A DNA stretch of 64,000 nt from Peptostreptococcaceae bacterium (GTDB taxonomy: Bacteria > Bacillota > Clostridia > Peptostreptococcales > Filifactoraceae), in NCBI GenBank assembly GCA_030532905.1, contig JAUNKE010000002.1, forward strand, positions 22,803-86,802, given 5' to 3'. Shown here one piece after another: positions 35,889 through 44,196 of this stretch (within the stretch, counting starts at the first letter, position 1; each line of letters begins with the position of its first letter). The notes below the pieces were generated by a model. That model saw only the letters and a list, made by a program, of their open reading frames with translations, searched no databases and was not told the origin of the DNA. The translations under genes and the position numbers were made by a program.

Positions 35889-35913
35889 AAAATCTCCCTA
35901 CTACCCCAAACCT

Positions 35914-36969
35914 TTATCGCTTTTCCAAATCCAGTATCTTTACCAGAATTTCCGCAATCTCACCGTAATGCTCCACCGGAATCTCCGCTCCGATTTCGGT
36001 TTGCGCAAACAGCGAGCGTGCGAGCGGTTTGTTTTCCAAAACCTTGACGCCGGATTCTTCCGCCACTTTTATAATTCGAAGTGCCAGACTGTCCTGCCCT
36101 TTTGCAAGTACAATCGGTGCCGAACTTTTTTCCGGGTCATATTTGAGTGCTACCGCAAAATGCGTCGGGTTTTTGATAACGACATCGGCATCCGGTACGG
36201 CCTGCATCATTCGAGACATTGCCATACGACGCTGCATATCCTTGATTTTCCCCTTGATTTGCGGATCACCTTCCGTTTGTTTGTATTCTTCCTTAATTTC
36301 CTGCTTCGACATTTTTATCTGTCGCTCGTAATCCCACCATTGATAGAGATAATCGCCGGCGGAAATCACTACAAACACCACCGATATCGTATAGACCAAA
36401 CCCATCACCGTGCCGATCATGTAGTTGGTTGCACTCGATACGGGCATTTGCATGGTTCGCGTAATCGGAACCAATCGCTTGGCAATGAACTGATAAACAA
36501 TCGCCGCAAGAATACTGATTTTCAATAAATTTTTTGTAAGCTCCACCCAGTTTTTGAGTGCAAACAATCGTTGAACTCCCTGAATGGGATTTAATTTGCT
36601 GAACTTCGGTTTGAATGCTTCCGTCGAAAACAGCAATCGGGTCTGCGCCATCGTTGCGATGATTGCAACGCTCCCTGAAATAATCAATATCGGAAATGCC
36701 GTTTTTGCAAAAGCGATTACGAAGTCTTCCGTAACAATCCGAGCATAATCCTTATCCACCTTGCTGACCGTCGCCATCAACGAAAAATATCTCGTCATAA
36801 AGCTTCCGATGCTTGTGCCGATAAAAGGCGATAACAATCTCAGTGCGCTGAATACCCCCAGCAGAGAACAAGCTATCACGACATCACGACTCATCATGAC
36901 ATGACCCTTTTTCCGCTCATCCCGCCTCTTCTTGGGGGTGGCTTTTTCGGTTTTGGAATCCGCCGCCAT
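35914..36969 (-). CDS. flhB: Flagellar export apparatus protein FlhB
   Basis: 351 residues. Four membrane helices (about 25-210), then the cytoplasmic domain with the self-cleavage motif NPTH (DVVIKNPTHFAVALKY). FlhB switches export from rod/hook to filament substrates. The start is nine bases after fliR. Confidence 0.96.
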   Translation of the reverse strand: MAADSKTEKATPKKRRDERKKGHVMMSRDVVIACSLLGVFSALRLLSPFIGTSIGSFMTRYFSLMATVSKVDKDYARIVTEDFVIAFAKTAFPILIISGSVAIIATMAQTRLLFSTEAFKPKFSKLNPIQGVQRLFALKNWVELTKNLLKISILAAIVYQFIAKRLVPITRTMQMPVSSATNYMIGTVMGLVYTISVVFVVISAGDYLYQWWDYERQIKMSKQEIKEEYKQTEGDPQIKGKIKDMQRRMAMSRMMQAVPDADVVIKNPTHFAVALKYDPEKSSAPIVLAKGQDSLALRIIKVAEESGVKVLENKPLARSLFAQTEIGAEIPVEHYGEIAEILVKILDLEKR

Positions 36970-36978
36970 AGCTCTCCT

Positions 36979-37737
36979 TTACATCAACGACACCACCGTT
37001 TGAAGTTGTTCCACCATATTCAGCACCAGCTCTTTGATAAAATCGCCCATCGGTGCAATCAAAAATACGATGGCTATCAAACCGATCAATATCTTGGTCT
37101 GAATATTGACTGCAAAAATATTGATTTGCGGTATCGTCTTCATCAAAATTCCTACCCCTGCCTCTCCCACCAGTTCCAGTGCTATCACCGGAAAGGCAAG
37201 CTGTACGCCCAGCAATGTGCATTCTGCAAAAAGCTTCAGGATATGTGCGCTTGCGTCCGCGGAAAGACTCAATGTTCCGTAGGGCACTATTTTTCTTAAA
37301 TCAATCAGCAATTGAAACAAAGCATGATGCCCGTCCATCACAAAAAAGATGAGCATGAACATGATGTTGAGTATCGTTGCCGATAATGCGATGGAGCTGT
37401 TGGATTGCATATCGTAGATGGTCGCCATCGAAAGTCCCATTTGAAAATCGATGATGCCGCCCGCCAACACGATGATGTATTGAAAAAGCGAAACGATGAA
37501 TCCAATCAGATATCCCAGCACAAATTCTTTAAGCAAAAGTACCACATATTCCAGCAGGCTGCCGACTTCAATCGTCTCCTGATGAGGCATGGTGAACAAA
37601 AAAATGCTCAGCCCCATAATCAGTCCCGCCTTCACTAAATTGGGAATGCCTCGTCGTCCGAAAATCGGATTGACCAGGACAAATCCCGAGACTCTCATCG
37701 ATATCAGAGTCCAAAGAAGAATGTCCGTTTGTCCCAT
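36979..37737 (-). CDS. fliR: Flagellar export protein FliR
   Basis: 252 residues with about six helices and the FliR pattern RVSGFVLVNPIFGRRGIPNL near the N terminus. It forms the core export channel with FliP and FliQ. Lies eight bases after fliQ. Confidence 0.95.
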   Translation of the reverse strand: MGQTDILLWTLISMRVSGFVLVNPIFGRRGIPNLVKAGLIMGLSIFLFTMPHQETIEVGSLLEYVVLLLKEFVLGYLIGFIVSLFQYIIVLAGGIIDFQMGLSMATIYDMQSNSSIALSATILNIMFMLIFFVMDGHHALFQLLIDLRKIVPYGTLSLSADASAHILKLFAECTLLGVQLAFPVIALELVGEAGVGILMKTIPQINIFAVNIQTKILIGLIAIVFLIAPMGDFIKELVLNMVEQLQTVVSLM

Positions 37738-37745
37738 ACATCCTC

Positions 37746-38006
37746 CTATTTGAGCATCAAGTCGAAAATCTCATGACTGAAACCTTGCAGCAGTTCCAGC
37801 ATCGCTCCTCCCGTCAACAGTAAAACCGCTGCAATGAGAATGAGCTTCGGAACGAAGGTCAAGGTCTGCTCATTGATTTGCGTCGCTGCTTGCAAAATGG
37901 AAATGAGAACGCCGATTCCCATGGACAAAAGCAAAATCGGTGCCGCCAGTTTAACGGCAACCATCGCCGCCGATTGCATGATGCCGATTACTTCCGAATT
38001 CGTCAT
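37746..38006 (-). CDS. fliQ: Flagellar export protein FliQ
   Basis: 86 residues, two helices, with GVLISILQAATQINEQTLTF typical of FliQ. Part of the FliPQR channel. Eleven bases after fliP. Confidence 0.95.
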   Translation of the reverse strand: MTNSEVIGIMQSAAMVAVKLAAPILLLSMGIGVLISILQAATQINEQTLTFVPKLILIAAVLLLTGGAMLELLQGFSHEIFDLMLK

Positions 38007-38017
38007 ATCGCGCCTCC

Positions 38018-38671
38018 TTAATTAAAACTCCGCATGAGAGTTGAAAAGAGAAGATTCCATCCATCCAGCGTGACGAAGAGCAATATCTTAAACGGCAACG
38101 AAATCATCGCCGGCGGTAACATAATCATCCCCATTGACATCAGCGTACTGGATACGACAATGTCAATCAACAAAAACGGAATGAAAAGTAAAAATCCCAT
38201 GATGAATGCTCTCTTGAGCTCCGATGTCATAAATGCCGGAATGACCACACGCATCGGAATATCATCCGGATTTTCCGGCGTGCTTTGACCGCTTGCCGAC
38301 ATATACATATCGAGCGTGTTGACTTCCGTTTGCTTCAGCATAAAATTTCGAAGCGGTTTTTGCGCCCGCTCGAATGCCTGCTTTTGTGTAATCGTCCCCG
38401 CCTTGTACGGCTCATACGCATTTTTCGTAATGTCGTCCGTTACCGGTGCCATGATGAAAAGCGTCAGAAAGATTGCGATTCCCACCAACACCATATTGGG
38501 CGGTGTCTGCTGAATTCCCAAAGCATTTCGCAAAAACGAAAGTATGATGATGATTCTTGTAAAACTGGTCATCATTACCAGTAAGGATGGCAGGAGTGAC
38601 ACGGATGTCAGGAGAAATAAAATCTCCAGCGTCTCCACTCCGTCCCCGTTTATATTGATCAATGCATCCAT
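38018..38671 (-). CDS. fliP: Flagellar export protein FliP
   Basis: 217 residues. Core motifs SFTRIIIILSFLRNALGIQQ and PFKILLFVTLDGWNLL are those of FliP. No clear cleavable signal peptide is seen; the length fits Firmicute FliPs that lack the N-terminal extension. Central subunit of the export channel. Confidence 0.95.
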   Translation of the reverse strand: MDALININGDGVETLEILFLLTSVSLLPSLLVMMTSFTRIIIILSFLRNALGIQQTPPNMVLVGIAIFLTLFIMAPVTDDITKNAYEPYKAGTITQKQAFERAQKPLRNFMLKQTEVNTLDMYMSASGQSTPENPDDIPMRVVIPAFMTSELKRAFIMGFLLFIPFLLIDIVVSSTLMSMGMIMLPPAMISLPFKILLFVTLDGWNLLFSTLMRSFN

Positions 38672-38688
38672 AACTACCCCACTGTGAG

Positions 38689-39024
38689 CTACTTTTTGCT
38701 CAACTTGTTAAATATCTCCGAGAATTTTTGCTGCAAGGGTTCCGGCGGACTGTCCGCCATCATCGCCTGCACATCTTCCTCATTCAGCTCCGCCAAATTC
38801 GAAATTCCGCCCTGCGTGATACCCAGCAAAAATTGTCTTTCTCCGATGCGCACCGCCGCAATCGCCTTATCCTGTCCGACCGCCATGCTGTCCAGCAATC
38901 GAATATGCTTTGCGCTGCTCTGTCTCGCGGTTGCGCCACCCAAGAACTTGCTTGCCAAATAGGCAAGATATAAAATACCAATGAGGATGACGATGGAAAG
39001 CAACAATGGAAATGTTCCCTGCAT
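38689..39024 (-). CDS. fliO: FliO-family flagellar biosynthesis protein
   Basis: 111 residues: one N-terminal helix (about 5-27), then the SH3-like FliO domain (HIRLLDSMAVGQDKAIAAVR, RQFLLGITQGG). FliO assists assembly of FliP. Four bases after fliY. Confidence 0.85.
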   Translation of the reverse strand: MQGTFPLLLSIVILIGILYLAYLASKFLGGATARQSSAKHIRLLDSMAVGQDKAIAAVRIGERQFLLGITQGGISNLAELNEEDVQAMMADSPPEPLQQKFSEIFNKLSKK

Positions 39025-39028
39025 CTTT

Positions 39029-40282
39029 CTATCCTTTCCCTAACACCTCGGTAACTCGTATTCCGAAATTATCATGAACAACGACCACATCGCCTCTTGC
39101 GATGCAACGATTGTTCGCATAAACTTCCACCTGGTCGCCCGCCATCTTATCCAATACGATGAGCGATCCCTGCGTGATTTCCAAAATTTCCTTAATCGGT
39201 TTTTTGGTTCGTCCAATCTCAACCGATACCACCAACGGAACATCCATCAGCATATCCACATTTTCCTGCTTCGGTACACCGGTCAGCGTATCGTTGATTC
39301 GCTGCGTCTCTCTGACCTCGATTACTCGCGGCTCCAATGCGCCGCTTGGAACAAAGTTGGAGCTCGAAGCACTCTGCGGAGTCGAAGGTTGACTTACTGC
39401 GGCAGGTGTTGTATTTTCCACAACCGGTGCTGCATTCGCCGGAGTCTCCTGAGTCTCGCGAAGCATTTTCTCAATCTCTTCCTGACTGAGCATGCCGCCC
39501 GATGAAGCCGGTTCCGATATTTTCTCCGTCTGCTGCGCTCCGGCAAGCATCGCTTCGATTTCATCTTGACTGAGTGACTTGCTTTCATTTGACTCATTCA
39601 TCATCGCTTCAATCTGCTCCTGACTGAGCGATGCGGATTCGGATTTCGTCTCAACCGGTTGCGCCGGCATATCGTCTCCACCCATATTCATTTCCTGCAT
39701 AAAGGTTGCCACCATATCTTTGACCAAGTGAATCGGCATGACATTCATAAATTCACTTTTGAGCTTGCCCTCGATGGACAGGTCAAATTCAATTACTACA
39801 AAATTGGATGATACCTCGAAATGTTTTTCTTTAAAATCTTCGGCATCTTTTACTTCAAAGGTTGTCGGTGTCGAAATATTTATCATTCTCCCCATCAGTT
39901 CCGACAGCGCGGTGGATGATGCTCCCATCATCTGATTCATCACTTCGCGTACGGCGCTGAGAGATATTTCGTCCAGTTCAAAGTTTTCGTCTTCTATCTC
40001 TGTCCCCATCAACATCTCAAGGATGACTTTAATGTCTTCTCGCTTGAGAATCATAATGTTGTTTCCTGTAATCCCTTGCACATAATCAATCGTGACTGCG
40101 ATTGCAGGCTCCAGATTCTTAAACTCAAACTCTTCATAGGATTCTACCCTAACCCTCGGCACAGTGATATCCACCCTTGCATTCAGCATATTGGATACCG
40201 CCGTTGCAGACGAGCCCAGGCTGATATTGACTATCTCGCCTATCGCGTCAATCTCTATTGAGCTTAGAATTTCATGGTTCAT
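39029..40282 (-). CDS. fliY: Flagellar switch/CheY-P phosphatase FliY with three CheY-binding-like repeats
   Basis: 417 residues. The CheC-like domain (about 1-195) keeps both active sites in the D/S-x3-E-x2-N-x21/22-P form: D12-E16-N19-P41 and S109-E113-N116-P139. The C terminus (about 340-417) is a FliN/SpoA domain (KPIKEILEITQGSLIVLDKM). The linker holds three repeats, LSQEQIEAMM (219), LSQDEIEAML (237) and LSQEEIEKML (265), which resemble the CheY-P docking peptide seen once at the N terminus of FliM and of Bacillus FliY. The N terminus here lacks a clear copy. FliY sits in the C ring and dephosphorylates CheY-P. Confidence 0.93.
   Translation of the reverse strand: MNHEILSSIEIDAIGEIVNISLGSSATAVSNMLNARVDITVPRVRVESYEEFEFKNLEPAIAVTIDYVQGITGNNIMILKREDIKVILEMLMGTEIEDENFELDEISLSAVREVMNQMMGASSTALSELMGRMINISTPTTFEVKDAEDFKEKHFEVSSNFVVIEFDLSIEGKLKSEFMNVMPIHLVKDMVATFMQEMNMGGDDMPAQPVETKSESASLSQEQIEAMMNESNESKSLSQDEIEAMLAGAQQTEKISEPASSGGMLSQEEIEKMLRETQETPANAAPVVENTTPAAVSQPSTPQSASSSNFVPSGALEPRVIEVRETQRINDTLTGVPKQENVDMLMDVPLVVSVEIGRTKKPIKEILEITQGSLIVLDKMAGDQVEVYANNRCIARGDVVVVHDNFGIRVTEVLGKG
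39461..39628 (-). repeat. Triple LSQxxIExM peptide repeat coded in fliY
   Basis: Encodes FliY residues 219-274, with three copies of L-S-Q-(E/D)-(E/Q)-I-E-(A/K)-M at 219, 237 and 265. The spacing is irregular (18 then 28 residues), so it is a motif repeat rather than an exact DNA tandem. Confidence 0.85.
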
Positions 40283-40300
40283 TTTTTCCTCCCCCTTGGG

Positions 40301-40735
40301 TTACTTGCCGACTTCCAATGCTTTTTGCGCCATCAATTTCATCGTGTTGAAGACGGTGACATTCGCATCGTATGAGCGCGATGCGGACATCGCATCGATG
40401 GTCTCTTTGACGAGCTCGACATTGGGCATCATCACATATCCGTTTTCGTCGGCATCCGGATGCTCCGGATTATATACCGGCTTGAAATCTCTTTCATCTT
40501 CAACAATTTCTTCCACATGGACGCCGCCTTTTGCTTTTTGCATCTTGCTGCTGAGCACTTTTCTGAAAGTGTCCTGTTCATTGGGTCGAAGGACGACCAT
40601 CTTTCTTCGATAAGGTCCACCGCCCTCGGTTCGGGTGGTATCGATATTGGCGATGTTCTCCGAGATTATGTCCAATCGCTGTCTTTGTGCCGTCAATGCG
40701 GATGCACTGATATTTAGCGAGCTGAGAAATGACAT
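40301..40735 (-). CDS. flgC: Flagellar proximal rod protein FlgC (displaced)
   Basis: 144 residues. ISASALTAQRQRLDIISENI and IANIDTT near the start, PNVELVKETIDAMSASRSYD near the end are diagnostic for FlgC. It forms the proximal rod with FlgB. In nearly all fla/che operons it follows flgB directly; here flgB is followed by fliE, and flgC lies between cheY and fliY about 12 kb away. Confidence 0.93.
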   Translation of the reverse strand: MSFLSSLNISASALTAQRQRLDIISENIANIDTTRTEGGGPYRRKMVVLRPNEQDTFRKVLSSKMQKAKGGVHVEEIVEDERDFKPVYNPEHPDADENGYVMMPNVELVKETIDAMSASRSYDANVTVFNTMKLMAQKALEVGK

Positions 40736-40743
40736 AAGTCCTC

Positions 40744-41103
40744 CTATCCAAGCAATTGTTCTACGGTTTTAATAATACGATCCGGTTTGAACGGTTTTAC
40801 AATAAAGTCCTTTGCTCCGGATTTGATAGCGTCGATTACCATCGCCTCCTGTCCCATCGCGGAACACATTACGATTTGCGCCTGCGGATTTTGACTGCGA
40901 ATCGCTTTGAGCGCTTCCAAGCCGTCCATATTCGGCATCGTAATATCCATAATGACAAGATCCGGCTTCACTTCATTGTACATTTCCACCGCTTGAGCTC
41001 CGTCGCCCGCTTCATATAAATCCGAATATCCATTTTTTGTCAGCGTATCCTTTACCATCATTCTCATAAACGCCGCATCATCCACTACTAATATTTTTGC
41101 CAT
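40744..41103 (-). CDS. cheY: Chemotaxis response regulator CheY
   Basis: 119 residues, a single receiver domain. The acidic pair (VDD, about 8), phospho-acceptor Asp in PDLVIMDITMPNMDG (about 52), Thr/Ser in MCSAMGQ and Lys in DFIVKPF (about 104) are present. Phosphorylated CheY binds FliM/FliY to change rotation. It lies 12 bp after the fliN-like gene and 8 bp before flgC. Confidence 0.95.
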   Translation of the reverse strand: MAKILVVDDAAFMRMMVKDTLTKNGYSDLYEAGDGAQAVEMYNEVKPDLVIMDITMPNMDGLEALKAIRSQNPQAQIVMCSAMGQEAMVIDAIKSGAKDFIVKPFKPDRIIKTVEQLLG

Positions 41104-41115
41104 TTTTCCTCTCCT

Positions 41116-41349
41116 TTAGATTAACTCTCTTATTTTTATTCCTAAACTGTCATCTACCACGATAATATCTCCTCTTGCAATCAATCGGTTGTTCGCAAAT
41201 ATATCCACGGTGTCGCCTGCATATTTGTCGAGCACAACCAATGTTCCGTCGCCGAATTCGAGGATTTCTTCAATTGTACTTTTCACACTGCCGATTTCGA
41301 TGGACAGTTCGACCATCTCATCTAAAAATCCTATTTTTCTTTCCTTCAT
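41116..41349 (-). CDS. fliN: Short FliN-type switch protein (SpoA domain only)
   Basis: 77 residues consisting of the SpoA core: VELSIEIGSVKSTIEEILEF and VDIFANNRLIARGDIIVVDD. Close in pattern to the C-terminal domain of FliY encoded two genes on. FliN builds the base of the C ring. With FliM and FliY also present, the C ring probably has both FliN and FliY, as in some clostridia. Ten bases after fliM. Confidence 0.88.
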   Translation of the reverse strand: MKERKIGFLDEMVELSIEIGSVKSTIEEILEFGDGTLVVLDKYAGDTVDIFANNRLIARGDIIVVDDSLGIKIRELI

Positions 41350-41359
41350 TCATCCACCC

Positions 41360-42370
41360 CTACTGGTCTATCATTCGGTTGATTTTAACCGCCATATTCT
41401 TTTTGTGAACACCCAGTTTTCCGGTAAAACGCTCTTTCTCGTCGATGAATAAGAACACATCGGAGTCTTTCGGTCTGTTCAGATTGATTATGTCGCCCAC
41501 CTTGAGCTCATACGCATCGCCGAGCAATATTTTGGAGCTGCCCATGCGTACTTTTATTTCCAATGAGCTGCCGCGAAGCGCTTCCATAATCACCGCTTCC
41601 TCTTCGCTGTTTAAGCGTTGACCTTGACTTTCCTTCAACATCTTTTCGTATTCCGAGAAGATGCCCGACAAGGTGCTTCCCGGTATGCAGATGCTGAGTT
41701 TCCCCTGCGTCGCACCAAGCTGAATATTGATGACGACGATGACCACCGTCTCATCCGCTCCGATGAGCTGCACCATACTCGGATTTTTTTCCAGCCTTGT
41801 AAAATTAAAATCCACATTGGTGAATGTTCCCCAAGCATCTTTCAGATTTCTTACAATGTGCACATACAATGCTTCAAAGAGTGACAGTTCCACATCTGTA
41901 TATTTATACTGAAAAGGTACTTCCACATCGGAACCGTCGCCACCCCCGATCATCATGTCAATCATCGCCAATGTAAGTTGCGTTGAAACATTCATCAGGA
42001 TGGGTGAAGACTTCTTGTTGTCGATTAGTCCCACGCCCACTACCCCGAGCACGTCATTTTCGCCCAATGCATTTGAAAACTCATAATATCTTTGCTCCTC
42101 GATACCGATTACTTCGACATCGCAGCTCGTGCGAAAGATTCCGTTGAGTTTGGAAGACAACATTCTTGCGTAGTTGTCATACACATTGTCGAGCAATTTG
42201 AGTTTATCTCTTGTAAACTTCTTCGGACTGTAAAAATTATACTTCCGATATTCTTCCTGCTCGATGGGTTTTACTTCCTCAACCGGCGCCTGCTCCTGTG
42301 ATTCATCGCCACCGGCAAGCATTGAGTTTAACAGCATGTCTATCTGACTTTGGGACAATACTTCTGACAT
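41360..42370 (-). CDS. fliM: Flagellar motor switch protein FliM
   Basis: 336 residues. N-terminal CheY-P docking peptide EVLSQSQIDMLL (3-14), then a Glu-rich linker, the CheC-like middle domain (about 45-230) with GGGDGSDVEVP, and a C-terminal SpoA domain. It is the central C-ring protein that turns CheY-P binding into a change of rotation. Start after GGAGGTG. Confidence 0.95.
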   Translation of the reverse strand: MSEVLSQSQIDMLLNSMLAGGDESQEQAPVEEVKPIEQEEYRKYNFYSPKKFTRDKLKLLDNVYDNYARMLSSKLNGIFRTSCDVEVIGIEEQRYYEFSNALGENDVLGVVGVGLIDNKKSSPILMNVSTQLTLAMIDMMIGGGDGSDVEVPFQYKYTDVELSLFEALYVHIVRNLKDAWGTFTNVDFNFTRLEKNPSMVQLIGADETVVIVVINIQLGATQGKLSICIPGSTLSGIFSEYEKMLKESQGQRLNSEEEAVIMEALRGSSLEIKVRMGSSKILLGDAYELKVGDIINLNRPKDSDVFLFIDEKERFTGKLGVHKKNMAVKINRMIDQ

Positions 42371-42382
42371 TTTTTCACCTCC

Positions 42383-43150
42383 TTAGCCTTGTTGATAAGC
42401 TTCTTTATAGTATTCATCCAGTGCTTTCACCACTGCCCCGCTCTCCGTGATGAGAATCTCTACCCTTCGGTTCTTCGCTCGATTTTCCGCCGTGTCGAAA
42501 GGGCTGACCGGTCTGAACTGACCGTAGGAGCTTGAAACCAGTTTGGCAGGGTCGATTACATTCTTCCCCTGAATATAAACGAGCACTTCGGTCGCTCGGT
42601 TCGACGATAGAAAACGGTCAAAATGAACATCGTTGATTTGGTTCGGCGATGCTTGAGAAGTATGTCCCAGCACCTGAATCTCTTGGATGACATCGCCCGC
42701 TTTCCCGATAACCGAGGTGAATATATCCAACACATCTTTGCCCTCCGGCAACAGTTGGTAGCTGTCTCCGCTAAAAAATACATTGTTTCTGAAAGTGACG
42801 AAGGCAAAACCGTCGCCTTTTCTTATCTCAACATCGGACTGCAAATTTTGGTCGGCTATCTCTTTGGAAAGTACAAAGTACAAAGTTTCCAAAGAATCAA
42901 TCTCCGTATTTGCCGTCACATCGGTGGAATCAAATTTTGATTCGTCCGCAGGCTCTCCGGTGATAATCTGCGCAACTTCCTTTCCCGCATCGGGATTAAA
43001 ACTTTTTACAACAATCGCCCACTTCGCCGCGTCAACCGAACTGATGGAGTAAAGCAGTACAAAAAAGCACAGCAGCAATGTTACCATGTCCGAGTAGGTT
43101 GCCAGCCAAGCCGCACCGCCTCCCGAACTTTCTCTCCTTCGTCTTTTCAT
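42383..43150 (-). CDS. motB: Flagellar stator protein MotB
   Basis: 255 residues. One membrane helix with the proton-binding Asp in TYSDMVTLLLCFFVLLYS (about 19-36), then the OmpA-like peptidoglycan-binding domain (about 125-250; GHTSQASPNQINDVHFDRFL, NRRVEILI). Anchors the stator to the wall. Ten bases after motA. Confidence 0.94.
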   Translation of the reverse strand: MKRRRRESSGGGAAWLATYSDMVTLLLCFFVLLYSISSVDAAKWAIVVKSFNPDAGKEVAQIITGEPADESKFDSTDVTANTEIDSLETLYFVLSKEIADQNLQSDVEIRKGDGFAFVTFRNNVFFSGDSYQLLPEGKDVLDIFTSVIGKAGDVIQEIQVLGHTSQASPNQINDVHFDRFLSSNRATEVLVYIQGKNVIDPAKLVSSSYGQFRPVSPFDTAENRAKNRRVEILITESGAVVKALDEYYKEAYQQG

Positions 43151-43160
43151 AGCTCACTCC

Positions 43161-43955
43161 TTAGGCTTTGTCGGCTGCCGGTTCTCCGGCATCCTTCTTA
43201 CGCTTGCTGAATGCCAGATAGGTTTGCAATTTCTCTCGCAGGAATTTCGGATTGTCGCCCGATTGAATCGAAAGCACGCCTTCGATAACAATATTTTTGT
43301 AGAGCAATTCCTGCTCATTTCGCTGTTTCAACTTTTTTGCCAATGGCGCAAAAATCAGGTTTGCAAGTACGGTTCCATAGAAAGTGGTAATCAATGCGAC
43401 CGACATATCCTGTCCGATCGTACTTTCGCCACCGCCCGACGGGTCCATATTCTTCAGCATGTTGATAAGTCCAATCAGGGTTCCGACCATACCGAATGCC
43501 GGCGATATCGCCTCCCCCGTATCATAGAGTGCAACGGATTTGGCATGACGATCATCCAAATAAGCCAACTCTTCGGTGAGTATCTCTTTGATTTTTTCCG
43601 AATCGGGCACATCGACAATCATCATCAGAGAGCTTTTGAAAAAGGGTTCGGTAATCTCATTGGATTTTTCTTCTAATGAAAGCAAGCCGTTTTTTCTCGC
43701 AATCTGCGCCAGCTCCACCATCTTTTCAATGCACTCGTTGGGGTCATATCCCTTTCCGTTTAGAATAATCTTGATATGTTTAGGAATTTCCTTGAATGTA
43801 CTTAGGGGAAAGCTTGCAATCAATCCTGCCAGCGTACCACCGATTACGATGACGATACTCGGAATGTCGATGAAGTTTTTGATATTTTGAAATTGAATTC
43901 CGTTGATAATCAGTATCGTACCAAGTAGTATTCCTATTATGGTTGAAATATCCAT
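43161..43955 (-). CDS. motA: Flagellar stator protein MotA
   Basis: 264 residues with four helices and the MotA pattern AFGMVGTLIGLINMLKNMDP and TTFYGTVLANLIFAPLAKKL. Forms the proton channel with MotB. It lies 11 bp after flbD. Confidence 0.95.
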   Translation of the reverse strand: MDISTIIGILLGTILIINGIQFQNIKNFIDIPSIVIVIGGTLAGLIASFPLSTFKEIPKHIKIILNGKGYDPNECIEKMVELAQIARKNGLLSLEEKSNEITEPFFKSSLMMIVDVPDSEKIKEILTEELAYLDDRHAKSVALYDTGEAISPAFGMVGTLIGLINMLKNMDPSGGGESTIGQDMSVALITTFYGTVLANLIFAPLAKKLKQRNEQELLYKNIVIEGVLSIQSGDNPKFLREKLQTYLAFSKRKKDAGEPAADKA

Positions 43956-43966
43956 TTTCCCTCCAA

Positions 43967-44155
43967 TTAAGTTCTTTTGTTTACCTTTTGTTTATGCTCT
44001 ACGATTTTGTCAATTATCTCGTCAAGGCTTTCTTTGACGATGTAGAACTCTTTGTTAATCAGCGTGATTTTGGATTCAGGAATAATATCAATTGTAACGA
44101 TGTGGTTGCAGTTGAGTGCAAAACGCTCGTCATTCAGCTTTGTCAGCTTAATCAT
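43967..44155 (-). CDS. flbD: FlbD-family flagellar protein
   Basis: 62 residues: MIKLTKLNDERFALNCNHIV at the start is the FlbD/SwrD signature. In Bacillus the homologue (SwrD) raises stator power for swarming. Its place between flgE and motA is the usual one. Confidence 0.9.
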   Translation of the reverse strand: MIKLTKLNDERFALNCNHIVTIDIIPESKITLINKEFYIVKESLDEIIDKIVEHKQKVNKRT

Positions 44156-44196
44156 TTCTTTCCCCTTTCCATCAAGGGAGATTGCTCTCCCTTTTT

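Noticed and set aside
35419-36528. Open frame of 369 codons on the plus strand
   Set aside because: Antisense to flhA and flhB; no ribosome site or family resemblance.
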